Positions 1 to 7,934 of a stretch of 44,013 nt of DNA are shown here, piece after piece. The notes beneath the pieces are model-generated. The model was not told where the DNA came from, made no database searches, and worked only from the letters and a program-made list of their open reading frames with translations. The DNA comes from Pseudomonadota bacterium. GTDB lineage: Bacteria; Pseudomonadota; Gammaproteobacteria; JAKAQQ01. Position 1 is the stretch's first letter. The number at the start of each line of letters is the position of its first letter. Both the position numbers and the translations under genes were made by a program. The stretch lies in contig JAJYFY010000006.1 of assembly GCA_021785265.1 (NCBI GenBank), positions 1 to 44,013 on the forward strand, read 5' to 3'.

Positions 1-300
1 CGGCTTGGAGAGTTCAAACTGGCTGTTCCGGACCATTGCCAAGAGGCGCTTGGAGCTTTCCGCGAGATTCAGGACCTGCTCCTGATCGGAAATCTTCCGC
101 CCGCCGATGGTCACGCCATCCAGCAGCGTCTTGACCTCCGGGAAGGTAAAGGGATTGCCTTCGAGCACCGATGCATCCCAGACGAACTCAGGCAGCATCT
201 TGTGAAAGCGGAAACAGACCCGCTCAATCGAGTGAGAGGGGACAGAAGCCGGAACTGCCGACCTGTCCCATCGGAAGCCAAGCGAATCAAACAGGGTCAT
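1..300 (-). CDS. Fic family protein, N-terminal part (runs off the window)
   Basis: The reverse strand from an ATG at 300 encodes 100 residues and is still open at base 1, so only the N-terminal region is present. It reads MTLFDSLGFRWD at the start. Around residue 61 it has WDASVLEGN, followed by the PEVKTLLDGVTIGG and SDQEQVLNLAE segments. This is the N-terminal helical region of Fic/DOC-type AMP-transferases, where an S/T-x-x-x-E-G/N-like helix inhibits the active site; here the pattern is A-S-V-L-E-G-N, a slight deviation. The catalytic HPFxxGNGR motif would lie outside the window and cannot be checked. Fic proteins act as stand-alone regulators or as toxins. The gene follows a core gene cluster in the same orientation and has repeats in its leader. 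Family assignment is firm; function is not. Confidence 0.8.
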   Translation of the reverse strand, partial: MTLFDSLGFRWDRSAVPASVPSHSIERVCFRFHKMLPEFVWDASVLEGNPFTFPEVKTLLDGVTIGGRKISDQEQVLNLAESSKRLLAMVRNSQFELSKP

Positions 301-322
301 GTTGTCGCACGCCATCAACCAT

Positions 323-374
323 TGAACACGGTTTTATGATAAGTGAACACTCGCGTGCGGATCAATCATAAAAC
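323..374. promoter_or_regulatory. Direct and inverted repeats in the Fic leader (operator candidate)
   Basis: Two copies of TGAACAC lie at 323-329 and 344-350, 21 bp apart, which is two helical turns. A perfect 10-bp inverted repeat, GTTTTATGAT at 331-340 and ATCATAAAAC at 365-374, overlaps them with a 24-nt spacer. All lie 23-74 bp upstream of the Fic start at 300. The arrangement suggests a regulator binding site. No regulator gene is visible, and a hairpin in the leader RNA is the alternative. Confidence 0.4.
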
Positions 375-455
375 ACACTTTCGTAGCGGCGCACACCCAG
401 CACGATGGAACGGCATATCAATCACAAAAAACGGATAGCTGATTTGTCAAGCGGG

Positions 456-490
456 CAGGAGAGCTGTCAACCCAGTTCTGAAATGTTCCT
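456..490 (-). repeat. Dispersed ATTTCAGA-N2-TGGGTTGA motif, copy 1
   Basis: On the minus strand 484-467 reads ATTTCAGA, two bases, TGGGTTGA. A near-identical copy lies at 7863-7880 before the TumE toxin gene and a looser one at 8712-8731. Here it ends just before the stop of the TIGR04282 gene and reads towards the Fic gene. It contains a TTGACA hexamer (470-465) that could serve as a -35 box. It may be a remnant of an IS terminal repeat. Confidence 0.45.
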
Positions 491-493
491 TCC

Positions 494-1141
494 TCAGACC
501 GGATCCCGCCCCTCCTGACCGGATGTCCCAGACTTTTCCCCGGCCCAGAGGGCATAGTCGGCCGCAGTATCGAGATCGCGTTCGGGTGGGAGGAGTCTGC
601 AGGTGAGAGCCTGTGCGTCCATCCGTCGCAACGTCTCGGCACAAACCCCCTCTGTTCCCCAATCGAGGTCCCGAAACAATTGAGGACACGGCTTGCGGAG
701 CCCGATCAGCACATAACCCCCATCCACGCTCGGCACGAGAACAGCCTCCGCCGTTCCGCGGGTGAGGAGTTCGGCCGCCGTGCGGAAAAGTCGGGGGGTG
801 GGATGACAGAGGTCGGTTCCTGCAAGAAGTACTGCCGCATGTTGGTTGAGCGACACGCTCAAGGCATGATCCATCCGCTCACCCAGATCTCGGCCTTCCT
901 GCGTTCGCAACTCCACTCCATGATCCCGGCTCATGCGGGCAAAGAAGGGATGTAAACAGTCGGGCGTTCCCCAGAGAGAAACGGGGCCGGTCCGGGACGC
1001 CACGGCCGCCGCGATACAGGTCGCTGCGAGCTCTTGGGTCAGCCGGGCTGCCCCTTCCGCACCGAGGACAGGAATGAGCCGGGTTTTGACGCGGCCCGGC
1101 ACCGGGGCCTTGGCAAAGAGCAGGATCGGGACCGGATCCAT
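494..1141 (-). CDS. TIGR04282/DUF2064 family glycosyltransferase-like protein
   Basis: This 215-residue soluble protein opens with MDPVPILLFAKAPVPGRVKT, the signature start of the DUF2064 (TIGR04282) family, which has a nucleotidyltransferase/GT-A-like fold. The later segments GTDLCHP, VPSVDGGYVLIGL and a final W also fit. The start at 1141 shares one base with the stop of the upstream hydroxylase gene (TGATG), so the two are translationally coupled. It lies next to its usual partner, a TIGR04283 glycosyltransferase, two genes upstream. Members are thought to transfer or activate a sugar for an unknown lipid or polymer, but substrates are not established. Family assignment is confident and activity is inferred. 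Confidence 0.85.
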   Translation of the reverse strand: MDPVPILLFAKAPVPGRVKTRLIPVLGAEGAARLTQELAATCIAAAVASRTGPVSLWGTPDCLHPFFARMSRDHGVELRTQEGRDLGERMDHALSVSLNQHAAVLLAGTDLCHPTPRLFRTAAELLTRGTAEAVLVPSVDGGYVLIGLRKPCPQLFRDLDWGTEGVCAETLRRMDAQALTCRLLPPERDLDTAADYALWAGEKSGTSGQEGRDPV

Positions 1142-1956
1142 CAGGGATCCGGTGAATGCCCGGATCCGAGGATCCGAAATCCGCCCGCCGCACGGCGGCG
1201 GATCGGTTCGATCAAAAGAGCCCAAAAACCAAGCCGCACCCGCCCTTGGTCCGGCAGGCCGACCGGCATCTCTCCCGGCGCTTCGGATCGCGCACGATAG
1301 GTTCCGAACCAGTGGTCCCACCAGGGAAAATTGAAACCGAAATTGCAATCCAGTTCACCCGGCCAGGCCGAATGGTGGATTTCATGCATGTCCGGGGTGA
1401 CCACCATCCTCCGGAGCCAGCGCTCGGTCACCGGACCCAGAGCGAGGTTACTGTGATTGAAAATCGACGTGGCATTGAGCAGCAGCTCGAAAAGAAGCAC
1501 GGCCAGGGCCGGAAGGCCCAGGGCTGCGATCACGGCGAGCTTGATCAGCGCGGAAAGGGCAATTTCCCCCGGATGAAAACGAACCCCGCTCGTGGCATTG
1601 AGATCGAGATCGGTATGGTGGACCCGGTGCAGGCGCCAGAGCCAGGGTACGCGGTGAAACAGGCGATGCTGGAGGTAGATCGTGAGGTCGAGGACGAGGA
1701 TCCCGGCGAGGAGCGCCGGCAGGCGGGGCACACCCAGCCAGGGAAACAATCCTCCCGACCAGTCCGCCGCGAAGACCACGAGCCCGGCCGGAACGAGAAG
1801 ACGCGCAATGAGCGAGCCCACTGGCGCAAGACAGAGGTTCACGATCCGGTTCCCGGGCCGACTGCTCGATCGCCTCGGATAAAGCCATTCCAGAACGGAA
1901 AAAGCAAGCAGTGCGCCCAGGAAAACACTGATCCGCACCAGGGTGAGTTCGTTCAT
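1141..1956 (-). CDS. Sterol desaturase/fatty acid hydroxylase superfamily membrane protein
   Basis: A 271-residue integral membrane protein with hydrophobic segments near residues 5-25, 45-65, 75-95 and 135-160. Histidine clusters of the di-iron hydroxylase superfamily are visible: HRLFH (HxxxH), HRVHH (HxxHH) and HEIHH (HxxHH). The family inserts hydroxyl groups or double bonds into sterols, hopanoids, carotenoids or fatty acyl chains using O2; the substrate here is unknown. An in-frame TTG at 1962 exists. The ATG at 1956 is preferred because AGGG lies 7 nt upstream of it. It sits 9 bp after a glycosyltransferase gene and overlaps the next by one base, so it probably belongs to the same operon and may modify the lipid handled by those enzymes. 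Confidence 0.88.
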   Translation of the reverse strand: MNELTLVRISVFLGALLAFSVLEWLYPRRSSSRPGNRIVNLCLAPVGSLIARLLVPAGLVVFAADWSGGLFPWLGVPRLPALLAGILVLDLTIYLQHRLFHRVPWLWRLHRVHHTDLDLNATSGVRFHPGEIALSALIKLAVIAALGLPALAVLLFELLLNATSIFNHSNLALGPVTERWLRRMVVTPDMHEIHHSAWPGELDCNFGFNFPWWDHWFGTYRARSEAPGEMPVGLPDQGRVRLGFWALLIEPIRRRAAGGFRILGSGHSPDP

Positions 1957-1965
1957 GGCCAATCC

Positions 1966-2673
1966 CTATTCGCGCGGGTAGTCCGGGTCGTAGTGCGCAA
2001 CGAGACGGGCGGGCGAGACCCCCAGCGCGTAGGCGATCCGTAATCTCCACATCCGGAGGACAAGCCGCACGGGGCGAACCTGTTCAAACCGGCGGGTGGT
2101 CGTGAGAACCGGTCCGGGCAGGATGAGGGGCGGGCCGAGTGGCCGCAAGCGCTTCGAGATCTCGATATCTTCCATGAGGGGGATTTCGGGGAATCCTCCC
2201 ATCCGTTCGAAACACTCGCGCCGGACCCAGAGCGCCTGGTCGCCGCTCACAATCCCGGTCAGACGAGCCCGCCCGTTGATTCCGGCAGCAATCAGACGGT
2301 ACAGCAGGCGATCGGAATCAAAACGGAGACGGAAGCAGCCCCATTCCGCGCGCTTGGGCAAGGCTCCTCCCTCGATCCACCACTCGAGGCTCCCCTCCGG
2401 CAGGCGGGCATCGGCATGCAGGAAACACAACCAGTCGGATCGGGCCAGCCGGGCCCCCGCATTCATCTGCCGGGCACGGCCGGGCCGGCTTTCGATGAGG
2501 TGGGTGGCGCAGCGACGCGCGACGTCCGCGCTATCATCCCGACTCATGCCATCCACGATGATGATCTCGCATTCCCGGTCACGCCAGGCCGCCAGGGAGG
2601 ACGCGTGACCCGCCAAAGCTACCGCGTCATTCCGGACCGGAACGATGATCGAGAGCGGCGGAGGGCGACTCAT
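1966..2673 (-). CDS. TIGR04283 family arsenosugar-type glycosyltransferase
   Basis: This 235-residue family 2 glycosyltransferase starts MSRPPPLSIIVPVRND. It shows the GT-A landmarks: IIIVDG after the first strand, GRARQMNAGA, a FLHADARLP metal-binding DxD-like strand (H-A-D), and GDQALWVRRE followed by PLMEDIE, where E-D is the likely catalytic region. The C-terminus runs on to HYDPDYPRE. TIGR04283 proteins are usually found with TIGR04282 proteins, as here. The ATG at 2673 overlaps the stop of the upstream TVP38 gene by four bases (ATGA). The transferred sugar and acceptor are not known. There is no membrane segment, so it probably works at the inner face of the membrane with its membrane-protein neighbours. 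Confidence 0.88.
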   Translation of the reverse strand: MSRPPPLSIIVPVRNDAVALAGHASSLAAWRDRECEIIIVDGMSRDDSADVARRCATHLIESRPGRARQMNAGARLARSDWLCFLHADARLPEGSLEWWIEGGALPKRAEWGCFRLRFDSDRLLYRLIAAGINGRARLTGIVSGDQALWVRRECFERMGGFPEIPLMEDIEISKRLRPLGPPLILPGPVLTTTRRFEQVRPVRLVLRMWRLRIAYALGVSPARLVAHYDPDYPRE

Positions 2674-3383
2674 CCGGCCGCTGTCCCCTTGCGGGAGAGG
2701 GATCGAGCTTTCCAGCTCCGGTAGGCCAGGGGCAGAAGGGTGATCAGGACGACTAGGCCGAGCGCGGTGAGGTTTCCTGCGGTCCACGGATCACCCAGGC
2801 GGAAGTGCCTGAGGTGCGCCCCGAAGTTCACAAACACGAAACTGCCCGGAATGATCCCGAAAAAGGTGGCGAGGAGGAAATCCCGGCTCCGGATCGTGGT
2901 CATGGCGGGCACCAGGTTGACCAGCCAGAAGGGAAAGAGGGGAATGAGGCGCAGGAGAAGAAGATAGTGAAACGCGTGACCCTCGAACCCGCGGGCCAGA
3001 ACCGCCGCCTGGGGCCTCCGTTCCAGCAGCCCCCGCAACCAGCGACCCACAAACCAGCGCGCGAAGGCGAAAAGCACAAAGGCCCCCATCGTGGCTGCGG
3101 CGATGACGATCGCGGTTCCGAGCCACGGACCGAAGAGAAAGCCGCTCAGGATCGACAGGTACACCGCGACCGGCAGGCTCAGAATCGTGACCAAAAGGTA
3201 GAGTCCACCCATGAGGAAGGCGGAGCGGAGGGTGTGCTGGCGCACGGCTTCGCGCAATCCGGCCAAAAGCCGGCTGGGGTTAAGGATACCGAGCTTCTCC
3301 AAAAGGCCAAGCCGCCATGCACCGGCCACCAAGAGGGCGAGCGCGGCAACCACCCCGAAACGGACGGCCAGTCGGCGGTTCAC
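2670..3383 (-). CDS. TVP38/TMEM64 (DedA-like VTT) family inner membrane protein
   Basis: The protein has 237 residues if translation begins at the GTG at 3383 (VNRRLAVRFG), which falls just past the stop of the upstream gene at 3427 and follows a G-rich stretch. It has about six hydrophobic segments and the VTT/SNARE-associated core: LSILSGFLFGPWLG, LLRLIPLFPFWLVNLV and FLLATFFGIIPGSFVFVNFG. VTT proteins resemble DedA and are linked to lipid scrambling or transport, including of polyprenyl carriers, although this subfamily has no assigned substrate. It overlaps the glycosyltransferase downstream by four bases, so the two are probably expressed together, possibly moving a glycosylated lipid. 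Confidence 0.85.
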   Translation of the reverse strand: MNRRLAVRFGVVAALALLVAGAWRLGLLEKLGILNPSRLLAGLREAVRQHTLRSAFLMGGLYLLVTILSLPVAVYLSILSGFLFGPWLGTAIVIAAATMGAFVLFAFARWFVGRWLRGLLERRPQAAVLARGFEGHAFHYLLLLRLIPLFPFWLVNLVPAMTTIRSRDFLLATFFGIIPGSFVFVNFGAHLRHFRLGDPWTAGNLTALGLVVLITLLPLAYRSWKARSLSRKGTAAG

Positions 3384-3426
3384 GAACCGGGCGCCCCACC
3401 CCGTGGGCGGGTGAACCGATGGGACA

Positions 3427-4323
3427 TCAACTGCTACGCAGTCGGGCCTTGAGCTGTCGCATGAAATGTTCCACCCGGGAGGCGTTGTGCCCGATGTCCG
3501 AGAGCCCGATGCGCGATTCCGAACGCATGTCGATCCGCACCCCGCCGGGCACTTTTTCGATCCGGATCGCGACATCATCCTTGAAACCGAACCAGGCGGT
3601 GCGTGCGACCGCCTCGATCCGTCCCGTGCCCGGACTGGCAAAGGCAACCCGCCAACCCCGCTTCCGGACCAGCGCGAGGGCCTTGTCGTAGGCATCCGAC
3701 CGGGTCTCACCGTTCACGATCAGGGGACGGACCATCGGATAATAGACTTCCTGAACCGTAAACAGGCAACGGGCATCCCAGTGTGCACAGCTTTGGACCA
3801 CTTGGGCCGCGTGCGGGTTGATCCGTCCATGCCCGCGGGTGGCAAAAGCCATCACGGATTCCCGCTCGACCCGGCGGGCCTGAGCGTTACCCCCGCCGTA
3901 AACCGGGCTGTTCGGCACGTGCTTGAGGCGGGGCATGAGCGCGGTAAAGGCCGGTGGGTGCAGCGGATCGGTCGTGATGTCATGGATGGGCGGGACGGAT
4001 TCGGCCTTGAGCAGCCAGAAAAAGGGTACGCCGAAGCAAAAGACCCCCGCGAGGGCCAGAACCACATTGCCCAGAAGGAGCTTGGTGCGATGGGCGTAAA
4101 CCGAGGCAATGGCAGAGATGATGCCAAAAACGAGTGTGAGGATCCCCACATAGGCACCGTCGCGGATGGACTGGAATGCGCCTCCGAGGGACAGCCAGTG
4201 GGCTCGGTAGAGAGGTCCCGGCAGGATCGTGAGTCCGGCGGCCAAGAGGGCCAGGGCCAGGGTAATCACGGACAGCCAGAAGGCCGTCATCTGGGAACGC
4301 TTGGAGGCAACGGGTTGGATCAT
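3427..4323 (-). CDS. DUF1499 domain membrane protein
   Basis: A 298-residue protein with three hydrophobic segments in the first 110 residues (about 13-35, 55-75 and 84-107) and a soluble C-terminal domain matching DUF1499. That domain contains the LKHVPNSPVYG and CLFTVQEVYYP regions, the RTAWFGFKDDVAIRI strand pair and an RIDMRSESRIGLSDIG ending, typical of the family. The start at 4323 has GAGGAAG 5 nt upstream. It is the first gene of the minus-strand cluster that continues with TVP38, two glycosyltransferases and the hydroxylase. The molecular role of DUF1499 is unknown. The visible topology places the domain on one face of the inner membrane. Confidence 0.82.
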   Translation of the reverse strand: MIQPVASKRSQMTAFWLSVITLALALLAAGLTILPGPLYRAHWLSLGGAFQSIRDGAYVGILTLVFGIISAIASVYAHRTKLLLGNVVLALAGVFCFGVPFFWLLKAESVPPIHDITTDPLHPPAFTALMPRLKHVPNSPVYGGGNAQARRVERESVMAFATRGHGRINPHAAQVVQSCAHWDARCLFTVQEVYYPMVRPLIVNGETRSDAYDKALALVRKRGWRVAFASPGTGRIEAVARTAWFGFKDDVAIRIEKVPGGVRIDMRSESRIGLSDIGHNASRVEHFMRQLKARLRSS

Positions 4324-4404
4324 GGGTGCTTCCTCGGAACAAGGGCCCTATCTTAGCGCGACTTTCGGTCCTGGGCGATCCACTCCCGCACCGGGGTGTC
4401 CGGG

Positions 4405-5748
4405 CTAGCCGGTCTCTTCGCCCTCCCGGCGCGGCGACGCATCCTGCGGGGCTTCGTCCACCGTCACCGCCTCCTTCCGGACCCGGACCCGGACAATCCG
4501 GTGTTTCTGCATGGCCAGGATTTCGAAGTGGAAACCCATCACCTGACAGCTGTCCCCGGCCTTGGGAATCCTCCCGAAAGTCTGTAACAGGAAACCGGCC
4601 AGGGTGCGATAGTCACTGTTCGGCCGGGGAGCGAAGCCCGGCGTCTTGAGCAGCTCGGCAACCCGCTCGAGCGCCAGCTGACCACCCAGCACCCAGATTC
4701 CGGGGGATTCCTCGACGGCGTCCCCGATGCGCGCGGCATGGGAGGGCAGGAGCCCGACAATGGCCTTGAGCAGGTCGTAGCGCGTGACGAGCCCCTCGAT
4801 ATCCCCGTATTCATCCACGATGAGCGCCACATGCTGCTGCTCCCGCTCGAGCAGTTCCCAGAGGTTCAAGGGCGAGGCGGTGCTCGGGAGATAGAGCGCC
4901 GGTCGCAGCAGCCGGGGAATGGAGGCGGCCTCGACCGGGAGTCCCCGCCGCACGAAATCGCGCCGGTCCAGGATGCCCAGGATATGCTCCAGACCATCCC
5001 GACAGACCGGAAAGGAGTTATGTCGTGACTCCATCAAGGTCTCACGTGAGAGTTCGAAGGGTCCGTTGAGGTCGATCGCTGCAATGTCGACGCGGGGCGT
5101 CATGATGGGGGTCAGGTCCTCGTCGTCGAGCCGGAGAACACTGGCCACGAGCGCCGGTTCGAACGGGGCGAACACACCCGCGAGGCTGCCCTGCTCAAGG
5201 AGGGAACGGAGTTCTTCCGGAGTGACTCCGGGATCCGCGGCCCGACCCTTGGGCAGGGTCCAGTACAAAGCCAGGTTGCTCACGCGGTTCAAGGTATTGG
5301 CCACCGGAGAGACGACCCGTGCCAGGAAATGAAGCGGTCGGGCCACCCAGAGCGCGGCCCGCTCCGGGTTGAGCAAGGCCAGGCGTTTCGGGATGAGTTC
5401 CCCGAACAGGATCGAGAGAAGAGTGATTCCGGTGATGAGGAGGGCCAGGCCGAGACTGGGGGCAACGGGGGCCACCCAGGGGATCCGGAGCAGGAGTTCC
5501 GTGACCCGGTGGGACAGGCCGCTTTCTCCAAACGCACCGACCAGGATGGTGATGGCGGTGATCCCGATTTGGATCGCCGGAAAAAACCGCCCGGGCTCGG
5601 TGACGAGCACGATGGCGGAGCGGACCCGCCGGTCGTCACGTCCCAGACGTTCCAGGCGATGCCGCCTCGAGGCCACGATCGCCATTTCGGCGAGCGAGAA
5701 CCAGCCGTTCAGAAGAATCAGGACGGCCAGAACAAAAAGCGTGATCAA
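4405..5748 (-). CDS. CNNM-CBS-CorC/HlyC family membrane protein (hemolysin family)
   Basis: This 447-residue protein has an N-terminal CNNM transmembrane region (residues 1-175) with the landmarks NGWFSLAEMAIVASRRHRL and LLSILFGELIPKRLAL. Paired CBS domains (about 205-325) include MTPRVDIAAID and VDEYGDIEGLVT. A C-terminal CorC/HlyC domain (about 345-425) carries YRTLAGFLLQTFGRIP. The start is TTG at 5748, chosen because AGGAAG lies six bases upstream. The family includes magnesium and divalent cation exporters; the older name hemolysin is misleading. Length matches full-size members. It stands alone, 71 bp downstream of the rubredoxin gene on the same strand. Confidence 0.9.
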   Translation of the reverse strand: MITLFVLAVLILLNGWFSLAEMAIVASRRHRLERLGRDDRRVRSAIVLVTEPGRFFPAIQIGITAITILVGAFGESGLSHRVTELLLRIPWVAPVAPSLGLALLITGITLLSILFGELIPKRLALLNPERAALWVARPLHFLARVVSPVANTLNRVSNLALYWTLPKGRAADPGVTPEELRSLLEQGSLAGVFAPFEPALVASVLRLDDEDLTPIMTPRVDIAAIDLNGPFELSRETLMESRHNSFPVCRDGLEHILGILDRRDFVRRGLPVEAASIPRLLRPALYLPSTASPLNLWELLEREQQHVALIVDEYGDIEGLVTRYDLLKAIVGLLPSHAARIGDAVEESPGIWVLGGQLALERVAELLKTPGFAPRPNSDYRTLAGFLLQTFGRIPKAGDSCQVMGFHFEILAMQKHRIVRVRVRKEAVTVDEAPQDASPRREGEETG

Positions 5749-5819
5749 AGCCGTCTTCCTGCGGCAGTCAAAACCCGGAAGCGGGAGGTCTGGTGGGGTT
5801 CGGGGTCAGGATCCACGAT

Positions 5820-5984
5820 TTAAATTTCGATCATCTCGAAATCTTCCTTGCGGGCACCACAGTCGGGACAGGCCCAAGTCTCGGGAACATCCGCCCAAGG
5901 GGTTCCTGGTCCAATCCCGGATTCGGGATGGCCTTTTTCTTCGTCGTAGATGAACCCGCAAATCACGCACATGTACGCTTTCAT
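5820..5984 (-). CDS. Rubredoxin
   Basis: A 54-residue protein with two rubredoxin knuckles, CVIC (CxxC) near residue 6 and CPDC (CxxC) near residue 39. Between them lie the [26 protein letters not shown] signature residues. Four cysteines bind one iron atom that shuttles single electrons in the cytoplasm to partners such as alkane hydroxylase, peroxide or NO reductases; the partner here is not evident. Length and spacing are canonical. The gene is divergent from thiD, an arrangement common in Gammaproteobacteria. The TTGACA hexamer on the minus strand at 6050-6045 and TAATTG at 6028-6023 form a plausible promoter. Confidence 0.95.
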   Translation of the reverse strand: MKAYMCVICGFIYDEEKGHPESGIGPGTPWADVPETWACPDCGARKEDFEMIEI

Positions 5985-6022
5985 ACCCGCCTGTTCGAGG
6001 AATTTGCACTTTCGGGAAAACT

Positions 6023-6050
6023 CAATTAGTATTCCACATTCGCCTGTCAA
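6023..6050 (-). promoter_or_regulatory. Predicted rubredoxin promoter
   Basis: The minus strand has TTGACA (6050-6045), 16 bases, then TAATTG (6028-6023), about 38 bp upstream of the rubredoxin ATG. The -35 is a perfect match and the -10 is mediocre. A short CTGTC-AAAA-GACAG hairpin overlaps the -35. Confidence 0.4.
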
Positions 6051-6090
6051 AAGACAGCCTGCCGGACTGGGTCCGGATCGTTTTCCATCC

Positions 6091-6888
6091 ATGCTCGCTG
6101 CCACCCCGCCCGTCGCACTCTTCATCGGGGGTCACGACCCTTCGGGTGGCGCCGGCCTCGTCGCCGACATCCAGACCGCAAGCCAGCTCGGGGTCCATCC
6201 CCTGACCCTGGTCTCCGCACTCACTGACCAGGATACGGAAAACGTCTTCGAGATGCGGCCCGTGGATCCCCAGTTCCTGGAGACCGCCTTCGCTCGGATT
6301 TTGGCGGACTGCCCTCCCGCCTGCCTCAAGATCGGGCTCATCGGATCCCCCGCCCTGATCGAGACCCTCGCGCGACTGCTCGCGGAGCATCCGGATCTTC
6401 CGGTGGTCTTCGATCCCGTCCTCCGCGCCAGCGGGGGATTCGAGTTCGGCCGGATCCCGGAATGGGTCGAGGCCATCCGCTCAAGTCTGCTCCGGCACAT
6501 CACACTCCTCACCCCGAATCTGGCCGAACTCGCAGCGCTTGCGCCCGATGCCGCAACTCCCGAAGCGGCTGCGCGAGCGCTCCAGGACCTGGGCACCCGG
6601 GCGATCCTCGTCACCGGGGCGGACCACGAACCCGGCTCACCGGAGGTCATGGCCTCGCTCTACCGCGATTCGGCTCCTCCCAAGATCTGGCGAGACCTCA
6701 GGCTACCCGGCGCCTTCCACGGCTCGGGCTGCACGCTCGCCGCCGCCATCACGAGCCTTTTGGCCCGTGGCTTTCCGCTTGAGCGGGCCATCGGGACGGC
6801 TCTCCACTGGACCCACGTGAGTCTTCTCCATGCCAGAGCACTCGGCCGGGGCGGACAGATCCCCTTCCGACTTTCCCTCTTCCGATGA
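6091..6888 (+). CDS. thiD: Hydroxymethylpyrimidine/phosphomethylpyrimidine kinase
   Basis: This 265-residue ribokinase-fold enzyme of thiamine synthesis phosphorylates HMP and HMP-phosphate to HMP-pyrophosphate in the cytoplasm. The N-terminal [12 protein letters not shown] substrate loop, [18 protein letters not shown] and the C-terminal [12 protein letters not shown] anion-hole motif with its catalytic cysteine region are all present. The ATG at 6091 begins the family-typical sequence; longer upstream readings lack homology. Its stop overlaps the start of thiE by four bases, so the two consecutive thiamine enzymes are coupled. Its product is a direct substrate of ThiE. A rubredoxin gene is divergent upstream. 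Confidence 0.93.
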   Translation: MLAATPPVALFIGGHDPSGGAGLVADIQTASQLGVHPLTLVSALTDQDTENVFEMRPVDPQFLETAFARILADCPPACLKIGLIGSPALIETLARLLAEHPDLPVVFDPVLRASGGFEFGRIPEWVEAIRSSLLRHITLLTPNLAELAALAPDAATPEAAARALQDLGTRAILVTGADHEPGSPEVMASLYRDSAPPKIWRDLRLPGAFHGSGCTLAAAITSLLARGFPLERAIGTALHWTHVSLLHARALGRGGQIPFRLSLFR

Positions 6889-7538
6889 AAGCGCCGGCGC
6901 GCGGCCTGTACCTGATTGTGGATCCGGAAGCTCATGACCGCCACGGCCAGGAAGACCTCCTGGACCGGATCTTGGGCGCGGGCGTGGCCTGTGTGCAACT
7001 GCGGGACAAGGAGCGGATCCCGGCCCGATCCACGGCCTTTGCCCGCCGTCTCCTCGAACTCTGCCGGGACCATGGTTTACCCCTCCTCATCAATGACGAT
7101 CCCCATTGGGCTCGTGATCTCGGTGCTGATGGCGTTCATCTCGGACAACATGATGGGGCGATCCGTGAGGCCCGCAAACTGCTCGGACCGGACGCCTGGA
7201 TCGGGGCCTCCGCATACGCCGACCTGGACCTCGCCCGGAAAGCCCTCCGTGAAGGAGCGGATTACGTCGCTTTCGGAAGTCTCTTCCCGTCCGTGACCAA
7301 GCCCCACGCCCCCCGCGCAACGCTGGACCTCCTCCGTGAGGCCAGCCAAACACTCGCGCATCCGATCTGTGCCATCGGCGGTATCCGCCCGGACAATGCC
7401 CGATCCGTCATGAACGCCGGGGCGGACTGGGTGGCGGTCATCTCAGCCGTCTGGAATGCACAGGATCCCCTGGCGGCCACGCGGGCCTTGGTCTCAGCCT
7501 GCTCGGCAGAGCGGGGAGAAGACGCGGGCGATCCCTAG
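6885..7538 (+). CDS. thiE: Thiamine phosphate synthase
   Basis: A 217-residue TIM-barrel enzyme that joins HMP-pyrophosphate with hydroxyethylthiazole phosphate to give thiamine phosphate. Visible motifs are VQLRDK, the NDD pyrophosphate/Mg site (LLINDDPHWA), GVHLGQHD, IGASAYADLDLA, FGSLFPSVTKP and the phosphate-binding CAIGGI and VAVISAV segments. The ATG lies within the thiD stop (ATGA). In many Gammaproteobacteria hemL follows thiE directly. Here it is about 3.4 kb away, separated by a toxin-antitoxin insert and an ABC transporter, which suggests later insertion between the two. Confidence 0.94.
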   Translation: MKAPARGLYLIVDPEAHDRHGQEDLLDRILGAGVACVQLRDKERIPARSTAFARRLLELCRDHGLPLLINDDPHWARDLGADGVHLGQHDGAIREARKLLGPDAWIGASAYADLDLARKALREGADYVAFGSLFPSVTKPHAPRATLDLLREASQTLAHPICAIGGIRPDNARSVMNAGADWVAVISAVWNAQDPLAATRALVSACSAERGEDAGDP

Positions 7539-7862
7539 CGCTTTGCGGAAACGCCATTTTCCGTATCTCCGTGACACGGCCTCGAGTTTCCGAGCAAGCG
7601 AGTGTGTGGCCCTCGTCGGGTCGAGGGAGGCAGACATGGACTGGTTCAGATCGGCTGCTCACGACCCAATAAAGCGCTTGAGCGCCCCGTCGAGTGGGCC
7701 GGTCCGACACAAACCGAGGATATCGGCAACTTTCCTTTCAAGTCTGGGTCGTTCGAGGCCCCCTCGCGCTCAAGGCGATGGGATTTTGGACCCTACTTCC
7801 ACCACGCTCATCCTTGTCTCATCCCCCAAAACCACCCTGATCCACACCCTCCAAAAGAGGAC
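7539..7862. other. Gene-free stretch after thiE, possible IS remnant
   Basis: I see no convincing gene here. A weak hairpin (CGGAAA at 7546-7551 with TTTCCG at 7558-7563) follows thiE but has no U-tract. The rest looks like decayed coding DNA without recognisable homology and ends at a copy of the dispersed ATTTCAGA motif. It may be the remains of a mobile element. Confidence 0.4.
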
Positions 7863-7880
7863 ATTTCAGAATTGGATTGA
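7863..7880 (+). repeat. Dispersed ATTTCAGA-N2-TGGATTGA motif, copy 2
   Basis: ATTTCAGA at 7863-7870 and TGGATTGA at 7873-7880 match copy 1 (484-467, minus strand) at 15 of 16 conserved positions with the same 2-nt spacing. It immediately precedes the tumE promoter. A looser copy at 8712-8731 lies beyond tumA in the same orientation, so the toxin-antitoxin pair is bracketed by direct repeats. Confidence 0.45.
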
Positions 7881-7887
7881 CATCTCT

Positions 7888-7926
7888 GTTGTCATAATTG
7901 ACAACGCCGTGCTCGGTTGTTATGGT
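7888..7926 (+). promoter_or_regulatory. tumE-tumA promoter with palindromic operator
   Basis: GTTGTCA (7888-7894) and TGACAAC (7899-7905) form a perfect inverted repeat with a TAAT centre. The right arm overlaps a TTGACA -35 box (7898-7903), which is followed after 17 bases by TATGGT (7921-7926) as -10. The coding start is at 7935. Such an operator over the -35 fits autorepression by the antitoxin, as in most type II modules. Confidence 0.55.
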
Positions 7927-7934
7927 TATTCCTA

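Noticed and set aside
7546-7563. CGGAAA/TTTCCG hairpin after thiE as a terminator
   Set aside because: Only six base pairs and no T-run follows, so it is too weak to call.
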